The notes under the pieces are model-generated. The model had not been told where the DNA came from and ran no database searches. It saw nothing but the letters and a program-made list of their open reading frames with translations. This document shows, piece after piece, positions 58,927 through 64,000 of a DNA stretch of 64,000 bases. The DNA comes from JAMHWF01 sp035911095 (GTDB lineage: Bacteria; Pseudomonadota; Gammaproteobacteria; Burkholderiales; Burkholderiaceae_C): the NCBI GenBank assembly GCA_035911095.1, contig JAMHWF010000053.1, positions 62,001 to 126,000 on the forward strand. Reading direction: 5' to 3'. The position numbers and the translations under genes were made by a program. Position 1 is the first letter of the stretch. Every line of letters begins with the position of its first letter.

Positions 58927-59490
58927 ATGCCTTTGATCAACAGCCAAGTCAAGCCTTTCAAGGCGACCGCCTTCCACAACGGCAAGTTCGTCGATGTCTC
59001 GGACGAAAGCCTGAAGGGCAAGTGGAGCGTGTTCGTCTTCTACCCGGCGGACTTCACCTTCGTCTGCCCGACCGAGCTCGAGGACCTGGCCGACAACTAC
59101 GCCGAGTTCCAGAAGCTGGGCGTCGAGATCTACGGCGTGTCGACCGACACCCACTTCGCCCACAAGGCGTGGCATGACACCTCGGAAGCGATCAAGAAGG
59201 TCAACTACCCTCTCGTCGGCGACCCGACCGGCACGCTGTCGCGCAACTTCGACGTGCTGATCGAATCCGAAGGCCTCGCCTATCGCGGCACTTTCCTGGT
59301 CAACCCGGAAGGCGTCATCAAGACCGCCGAGATCCACGACAACGGCATCGGCCGCGACGCCAAGGAACTGCTGCGCAAGGTCAAGGCCGCGCAGTACGTG
59401 GCCAGCCATCCGGGCCAGGTCTGCCCGGCCAAGTGGCAGGAAGGCGCGAAGACGCTGACGCCTTCGCTCGACCTGGTCGGCAAGATCTGA
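58927..59490 (+). CDS. ahpC: Alkyl hydroperoxide reductase subunit C (2-Cys peroxiredoxin)
   Basis: A 187-residue peroxiredoxin. The peroxidatic cysteine is C47 (FTFVCPTELEDL) and the resolving cysteine C166 (GQVCPAKW). It reduces H2O2, organic peroxides and peroxynitrite and is recycled by AhpF, encoded next. AAGGAG 7 bases upstream selects ATG 58927 rather than ATG 58921. Separated from ahpF by a 160-base structured spacer. Confidence 0.95.
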   Translation: MPLINSQVKPFKATAFHNGKFVDVSDESLKGKWSVFVFYPADFTFVCPTELEDLADNYAEFQKLGVEIYGVSTDTHFAHKAWHDTSEAIKKVNYPLVGDPTGTLSRNFDVLIESEGLAYRGTFLVNPEGVIKTAEIHDNGIGRDAKELLRKVKAAQYVASHPGQVCPAKWQEGAKTLTPSLDLVGKI

Positions 59491-59513
59491 GCGACCGCCG
59501 CTAGCTCGTCCGT

Positions 59514-59536
59514 CCCGGCCGCCGCGCGCGGCCGGG
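59514..59536 (+). terminator. Hairpin after ahpC (attenuator candidate)
   Basis: CCCGGCCG (59514-59521) and CGGCCGGG (59529-59536) form a perfect 8-base-pair G+C-only stem with a 7-base loop, 24 bases after the ahpC stop. No T-run follows, so it would act as a partial terminator or an RNA-stabilising 3' end rather than a complete intrinsic terminator. This would explain why AhpC is usually made in excess of AhpF. Confidence 0.6.
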
Positions 59537-59550
59537 CGGTCCGGGCTGCG

Positions 59551-59595
59551 AGCACCTGCCGGCCGCGGCGCATGTCGCGGCACCTGGCGGGTGCT
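59551..59595 (+). repeat. Nested stem-loop between ahpC and ahpF
   Basis: AGCACCTGCC (59551-59560) pairs with GGCGGGTGCT (59586-59595) over 10 bases with one wobble. Inside it GCCGCG (59562-59567) pairs with CGCGGC (59576-59581). It follows the first hairpin by 14 bases and ends 43 bases before the ahpF ribosome site. Together they make the spacer highly structured. Confidence 0.55.
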
Positions 59596-59650
59596 GGCAG
59601 ACCGGTCTGCCGGACACAGATCCAGCTTCACCTCTCGCAGGAGTTCCCCG

Positions 59651-61213
59651 ATGCTCGACGACACCCTCAAGTCCCAGCTCAAGGCCTATCTCGAGCGCGT
59701 GACCCACGACGTCGCGCTCGTCGCTTCGCTCGACGACCGCCCTGCCTCGCAGGAGATGCGCGAACTGCTCGAGGACATCTCCTCGCTCAGCCCGCGCGTG
59801 CAGGTGCGCTATGACGGCGACGACGCGCGCCGCCCCTCGTTCTCGATCTCCCGTGCCGACGAAAGCATGGGCATCCGCTTCGCGGCGATCCCGATGGGCC
59901 ACGAGTTCACCTCGCTGGTGCTCGCGCTGCTGCAGGCCGGCGGCCACCCACCCAAGGTGGAGGCCGACGTGATCGACCAGATCCGCACGCTCGAGGGCGA
60001 CTTCGTCTTCGAGACCTACATGTCGCTCACCTGTCACAACTGCCCCGACGTCGTGCAGGCGCTGAACCTGATGGCGGTGCTGAACCCGCGCATCCGCCAC
60101 GTCGCGATCGACGGCGGGCTGTTCCAGAAGGAGATCGACGAGCGCCAGATCATGGGCGTGCCGACCATCTTCCTGAACGGCGAGATGTTCGGCTCGGGCC
60201 GCATGGAGCTCAGCGAGATCCTGGCCAAGATCGACACCAATGCCGGCGCGCGCGACGCCGCCAAGATGGCCGCAAAGTCGGCCTTCGACGTGCTGATCGT
60301 CGGCGGCGGGCCGGCCGGCTTCGCCAGCGCGGTCTACGCCGCGCGCAAGGGCATCCGCACCGGCGTCGTCGCCGAGCGATCGGGCGGGCAGACGCTCGAC
60401 ACGCTGGGCATCGAGAACTACATCTCGGTGCTGGCGACCGAAGGGCCGAAGTTCGCCGCCGCGCTCGAGGCGCATGCGCGCGCCTACGATGTCGACATCA
60501 TGGGCGGCCAACGCGTCGAGGCACTCGAGCCGCCGACGCAGGAAGGCGACCTGATCGGCATCAAGCTCAGCAACGGCGCGAAGCTGGAGGGGCGCTCGGT
60601 GATCCTCGCCACCGGCGCGCGCTGGCGCAACGTGAACGTGCCCGGCGAAGCCGAGTACCGCAACAAGGGCGTCGCCTACTGCCCCCACTGCGACGGGCCG
60701 CTCTACAAGGGCAAGCGGGTGGCGGTGATCGGCGGCGGCAACTCGGGCGTCGAGGCGGCGATCGACCTCGCGGGCGTCGTCGACCACGTGACGCTGGTCG
60801 AGTTCCTGCCCGAGCTGAAGGCCGACGCGGTGCTGGTGAGCAAGCTCAAGAGCCTGCCCAACGTCGACATCCGCACCAACGCGCAGACCACCGAGATCAC
60901 CGGCGACGGCTCGAAGGTCGACGGCCTGATCTACAAGGACCGCGCGAGCGGCGAGCAGCACCGCGTGCCGCTGGCGGGCGTCTTCGTGCAGATCGGCCTG
61001 GTGCCGAACACCGAGTGGCTGAAGGGCACGATCGAGCTCTCGAAGTTCGGCGAGATCGTGGTCGACGCGCGCGGCGCGACCAGCGTGCCCGGCGTCTTCG
61101 CCGCCGGCGACGCGACGACCGTGCCGTACAAGCAGATCGTCATCGCGGCCGGCGACGGCGCCAAGGCGGCGCTGTCGGCCTTCGACCACCTGATCCGCAG
61201 CTCGGCACCGTGA
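59651..61213 (+). CDS. ahpF: Alkyl hydroperoxide reductase subunit F
   Basis: A 520-residue flavoprotein disulfide reductase. An N-terminal double-thioredoxin domain has the redox pair CHNC near residue 130. FAD binding is LIVGGGPAGFASAVYAARKG, the thioredoxin-reductase-like pair is CPHC (AYCPHCDGPLYKGK) near residue 345, and NADH binding is VAVIGGGNSGVEAAID. It recycles AhpC. AGGAG lies 8 bases before ATG 59651; a start at 59591 would begin inside the hairpin and is rejected. Confidence 0.95.
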   Translation: MLDDTLKSQLKAYLERVTHDVALVASLDDRPASQEMRELLEDISSLSPRVQVRYDGDDARRPSFSISRADESMGIRFAAIPMGHEFTSLVLALLQAGGHPPKVEADVIDQIRTLEGDFVFETYMSLTCHNCPDVVQALNLMAVLNPRIRHVAIDGGLFQKEIDERQIMGVPTIFLNGEMFGSGRMELSEILAKIDTNAGARDAAKMAAKSAFDVLIVGGGPAGFASAVYAARKGIRTGVVAERSGGQTLDTLGIENYISVLATEGPKFAAALEAHARAYDVDIMGGQRVEALEPPTQEGDLIGIKLSNGAKLEGRSVILATGARWRNVNVPGEAEYRNKGVAYCPHCDGPLYKGKRVAVIGGGNSGVEAAIDLAGVVDHVTLVEFLPELKADAVLVSKLKSLPNVDIRTNAQTTEITGDGSKVDGLIYKDRASGEQHRVPLAGVFVQIGLVPNTEWLKGTIELSKFGEIVVDARGATSVPGVFAAGDATTVPYKQIVIAAGDGAKAALSAFDHLIRSSAP

Positions 61214-61241
61214 GGCGAGACGGGCGGGACCGGAAGGCCCG

Positions 61242-62318
61242 ATGACCGACGCCACCGTCGCACCCGCCCCCGCTGATCGCGGCGGCCTCGAATACCCGTT
61301 CGAGGCGCCGCCCGCGCCCGGCCGCCGCCTGCAGGTGATCCCGGGCGTGCACTGGCTGCGCATGCCGCTGCCCTACAAGCTCGACCACATCAACCTCTAT
61401 GCGATCGACGACGGCGAGGGCTGGGCGATCGTCGACACCGGCGCCTGCTGCGACAGCGTCGCCGCCGCCTGGCGCGAGCAGTTCGCCCACGCGCCCGACC
61501 AGCGCCGCATGACGCGCGTGCTCGTCACCCACATGCACCCCGACCACGTCGGCATGGCCGGCTGGCTCACGCGCAAGTTCGACGTGCGGCTGTGGATGAC
61601 GCGGCTCGAGTACCTGCACTGCCGCACGATCGTCGCCGACACGGGCCGCGAAGCTCCTCCCGACGCGATCGAGTTCTACCGCCGCTGCGGCTGGGGGGCG
61701 GCGGCGCTCGAGGCCTACCTCGCGCGCTTCGGCAACTTCGGCAAGCACATCCACCCGCTGCCCGACAGCTTCCGCCGCTTAAGCGACGGCGACGAACTGC
61801 AGATCGGCGCGCACACCTGGCGCGTCATCGTCGGCAACGGCCACTCGCCCGAGCATGCCTGCCTGTACTGCCCAGAGCTGAAGCTCTTCATCTCGGGCGA
61901 CCAGGTCCTGCCACGCATTTCGTCGAACGTCTCGGTCTACCCGCTCGAGCCCGAGGCCGACCCGATGGGCGACTGGCTCGCCTCGCTCGACAAGCTGCAG
62001 CGCCTGGTGCCCGACGACGTGCTGGTGCTGCCGGCGCACAACAGCTGCTTCCGCGGCCTGCACGCACGGCTGGAGGCCCTGCGCCGCGGCCAGCATCTTG
62101 CGCTTGAGCGCCTCCTGAACACTCTGGCCGAGCCGCGCCGCGCGACCGATGTCTTCTCCGCGCTCTTCGCGCGGCCCGTCTCCGAGAGCGACGTGGCACT
62201 GCTCGGCATGGCCACCGGCGAGGCGCTGGCCTGCCTCAACTACCTGCTGCAACGCGGGCGGGCGACGCGCGAGCTCGACGCGCAAGGCGTGGCCTGGTAC
62301 CGGGCCAGCGGCGGCTGA
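61242..62318 (+). CDS. Metallo-beta-lactamase-fold hydrolase
   Basis: A 358-residue MBL-fold protein. The zinc motif is VTHMHPDHVGMAGWL (HxHxDH), with further ligands in GNGHSPEHACLY, ISGDQVLPR and VLPAHNSCF. The C-terminal region is a winged-helix-like extension (LLNTLAEPRRATDVFSALFA) as in LACTB2/YqgX-type and glyoxalase-like members. The substrate is unknown. Lies 28 bases after ahpF and may be co-transcribed with it. Confidence 0.87.
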   Translation: MTDATVAPAPADRGGLEYPFEAPPAPGRRLQVIPGVHWLRMPLPYKLDHINLYAIDDGEGWAIVDTGACCDSVAAAWREQFAHAPDQRRMTRVLVTHMHPDHVGMAGWLTRKFDVRLWMTRLEYLHCRTIVADTGREAPPDAIEFYRRCGWGAAALEAYLARFGNFGKHIHPLPDSFRRLSDGDELQIGAHTWRVIVGNGHSPEHACLYCPELKLFISGDQVLPRISSNVSVYPLEPEADPMGDWLASLDKLQRLVPDDVLVLPAHNSCFRGLHARLEALRRGQHLALERLLNTLAEPRRATDVFSALFARPVSESDVALLGMATGEALACLNYLLQRGRATRELDAQGVAWYRASGG

Positions 62319-62337
62319 TCGCCGCGGGTGCCGGGCT

Positions 62338-63297
62338 TCAGGCCGGCGCACCCGGCGCCAGCCGGCGGTAGGCGCTGAAATGGCGCAGCGCCCCGCGCTT
62401 GTCGCCGAGCTGCTCGCGCAGGCGCCCGGCGTTGAAATGGGCGTCGGCCAGGTCGGGCTCGATCGCCAGGCTGCGCTCGTAGCTCGCCAGCGCCTCGCGC
62501 CAGCGCTGCGCGTCCTCGAGCGCGATCGCGCGGTTGAAGTGAAGCAGCGCCGCCTGTGGGTGTTGCTCCAGCGCGGCCTCACAGATCTCCAGCGCCTCGG
62601 CGCTGCGCCCGGCCTCGCAGAGCAGCGCCGCGAGGTTCAGGCTGGCGTCGACATGGGCCGGCACCAGCGCCAGCGCCCTGCGGTAGAAGGCTTCGGCGGC
62701 AGCCGGGTCGCCGCCCTCGGCCGCCAGGGCGCGGCCGTACCAGGTGTCGGCGTCCACGCCCTCAGCCGCGGCGGCTGGGACCGTCGCCGCCGCGGGCCGG
62801 GACCGCCCATGCGGGCCCCGACCATGTCCAGCCCCGACCCCTTCCGGCCCAGGCCCGGCGGCATCACCGCCGGCAGGCCGCGCCGGCGCCACGCCGGGCA
62901 CCAGGAACAGGAGGCCCCCCTCGGCCGGCGCCACCTCGAAGTCCATCAGGCCCTGGCCGCTGCCGGCCTCCCAGCGGCCGTTGCGGTCGTGCACCGCGAC
63001 GTCCGAGCCGACCGCGGTGATGCGCAGGCCCGACAGCGGCACCTGGGCCGGCAGTCGCGCGCGCAGGCCGGCCAGCGCGCGCACGATGCGGCGCGGCGCG
63101 ATGCCGGCCTGCTGCAGCGCGTGCGCGGTGCGCAGCAGCATCAGGTCGCGGAAGGAGAAGCGCAGCGCGTTGCGCGGGCCGCGGGCCGGCGTCACGAAGC
63201 CGGCGGCGATCAGGCCGTCGAGCACCGCGCGCGAGAGCCCCAGCATCGCCTGCACGCGCCGCAGGCTGTACGGCGCCTCGGCGTCGGGCGCGGTCAC
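62338..63297 (-). CDS. MerR-type HTH protein fused to TPR repeats
   Basis: A 319-residue protein. Residues about 8-70 form a MerR-like winged HTH (YSLRRVQAMLGLSRAVLDGL, FRDLMLLRTAHALQQAGIAP). A middle beta domain (VAVHDRNGRWEAGSGQGLMD) and a Gly/Pro linker follow, and the C-terminus holds about four TPR repeats (AEAFYRRALALVPAHVDASL, ALLHFNRAIALEDAQRWREA). GTG 63297 overlaps the ku stop (GTGA), coupling it to DNA end-joining. A role as transcription regulator or partner of Ku is inferred from position only. Confidence 0.8.
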   Translation of the reverse strand: MTAPDAEAPYSLRRVQAMLGLSRAVLDGLIAAGFVTPARGPRNALRFSFRDLMLLRTAHALQQAGIAPRRIVRALAGLRARLPAQVPLSGLRITAVGSDVAVHDRNGRWEAGSGQGLMDFEVAPAEGGLLFLVPGVAPARPAGGDAAGPGPEGVGAGHGRGPHGRSRPAAATVPAAAAEGVDADTWYGRALAAEGGDPAAAEAFYRRALALVPAHVDASLNLAALLCEAGRSAEALEICEAALEQHPQAALLHFNRAIALEDAQRWREALASYERSLAIEPDLADAHFNAGRLREQLGDKRGALRHFSAYRRLAPGAPA

Positions 63298-64000
63298 TTC
63301 CGCGCGCGGGCGCGCGCCGGTGCGGGGGCAGCTTCGGCCGGGGCGGCGACGGCGGCGGTGCGCTTCGCACCCTTGCGCTGGCGCTCGGCCGGCGCGGCGG
63401 CGGCCTCGGGTTCGGGCGCGGCGGCCGCACGCCGGGCGGCGGCGGGCGCGGGCGCCGCCGGCTTCGCGGCCTTCTTGCCCAGGCTCGCCTTCAGCGCCTC
63501 CATCAGGTCGATCACCTGGCCGCCGGGCGCCGGCGCCTCTTCGGCGCGGGTGCTGACGACCACCTCCTTGCCGCCGATCTTCTCGTCGATCGCGGCGAGC
63601 ACGCGCTTCTTCTCTTCGTCCTCGTAGCGCTCCGGCGCGTAGCCGTCCTCGGCGATCTGCTCGATCAGCTGCAGCGCGAGCTGCAGTTCGCCCGGCGCGA
63701 CAGCCACCTGCTCGATGTCGAGGTCGTGCAGCGAGCGCACCTCGTCGGCATAGCGCAGCTGCTGCAGCACCAGGCCGCCGTCGGCCGCGCGCACCTGCAC
63801 GACGTACTGCTTGGCCTTCCAGGCCCACTTGGCCAGCGCGCAGCGCTCGCTCCTGCGCATCGCCTCCATCAGCAGCGCATAGGGCTTGCCGCCGCGCTTG
63901 TCGGGCGCGAGCAGGTAGGCCTTGTCGTAGTACAGCGGGTCGACCGACTTCTCGGGGATGAAGGCGACGATCTCCACCACGTGGCTGCTCGTCTCCTCGA
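63294..64000 (-). CDS. ku: Non-homologous end-joining protein Ku, 3' part
   Basis: The frame is open at the right edge; 235 codons are visible. EIVAFIPEKSVDPLYYDKAY, LLAPDKRGGKPYALLMEAM and VLQQLRYADEVRSL are typical of the bacterial Ku core. The C-terminus is a long Ala/Pro/Lys/Arg-rich tail, as in Ku proteins that use a basic tail to thread along DNA. Ku binds broken DNA ends and recruits LigD; ligD is not in the window. Couples to the MerR-TPR gene through a 4-base overlap. Confidence 0.9.
   Translation of the reverse strand, partial: EETSSHVVEIVAFIPEKSVDPLYYDKAYLLAPDKRGGKPYALLMEAMRRSERCALAKWAWKAKQYVVQVRAADGGLVLQQLRYADEVRSLHDLDIEQVAVAPGELQLALQLIEQIAEDGYAPERYEDEEKKRVLAAIDEKIGGKEVVVSTRAEEAPAPGGQVIDLMEALKASLGKKAAKPAAPAPAAARRAAAAPEPEAAAAPAERQRKGAKRTAAVAAPAEAAPAPARARARK

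Overview
The window is very G+C-rich DNA (about 70% or more by eye) with almost continuous coding, frequent 1-8 base overlaps between genes, and several GTG starts. The gene content points to a free-living betaproteobacterium of the order Burkholderiales, possibly the Rubrivivax/Leptothrix/Aquincola group. That content includes protocatechuate 4,5-cleavage genes with vanAB, FecI/FecR/TonB-receptor cassettes, an RpfE-type gene next to recJ, a single lolC/E with lolD, and ahpC-ahpF. The lineage is inferred from gene content only. No tRNA, rRNA, CRISPR array, insertion sequence or prophage was found.

Layout. 1-2985: 3' part of a GH94-type glycoside phosphorylase-like protein. 3006-3745: VapBC toxin-antitoxin with a triple palindromic operator. 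3777-9242: RecQ helicase with a phosphoribosyltransferase-like tail, an orphan CcdA-like protein, a GspE/PilB ATPase, an N-terminally truncated Fic protein and YidD. 9282-11594: spermidine-synthase-like protein, DNA glycosylase and TatD nuclease. 11672-22012: two convergent FecI-FecR-TonB-receptor iron-uptake cassettes, each behind a Fur-like box, facing a low-G+C island with a small zinc-ribbon protein and an M15 peptidoglycan peptidase. 22064-35890: aromatic-acid catabolism (tannase/feruloyl-esterase-like lipoprotein, transporter, vanillate demethylase, protocatechuate 4,5-dioxygenase, and the lower pathway to central metabolites), split by a LysR-type regulator with two helix-turn-helix domains. 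36466-43212: Crp/Fnr regulator with a DUF2892 target, Lol lipoprotein export, RpfE-type protein, RecJ. 43217-49178: sugar dehydrogenase, Kef-type antiporter and a three-gene exported-protein operon with a metzincin protease. 49265-58633: mixed housekeeping genes (PHP phosphoesterase, YciO, exported nicotinamidase-like protein, ferredoxin reductase, PlsY, YbaK, aldo-keto reductase). 58830-61213: AhpC/AhpF peroxide defence. 61242-64000: metallo-beta-lactamase-fold hydrolase, MerR-TPR protein and Ku.

How the genes fit together. The catabolic block can take plant-derived esters or vanillate to protocatechuate and cleave the ring. LigC oxidises the product, and hydratase LigJ and aldolase LigK finish the pathway. 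Two expected enzymes, pyrone-dicarboxylate hydrolase (LigI) and oxalomesaconate tautomerase (LigU), are not present. An alpha/beta hydrolase, an NTF2-like protein and a DUF1932 dehydrogenase sit in the cluster and are candidates for the gaps.

Most noteworthy observations: (1) a nicotinamidase-family protein with a signal peptide whose nucleophilic cysteine is replaced by alanine; (2) the non-standard lig cluster with its tandem-HTH regulator; (3) a tannase-family protein lacking both cysteines of the usual CS-D-HC active-site disulfide; (4) the metzincin operon; (5) the low-G+C zinc-ribbon/M15 cassette; (6) the truncated Fic protein that has lost its inhibitory region; (7) strong nested hairpins between ahpC and ahpF.
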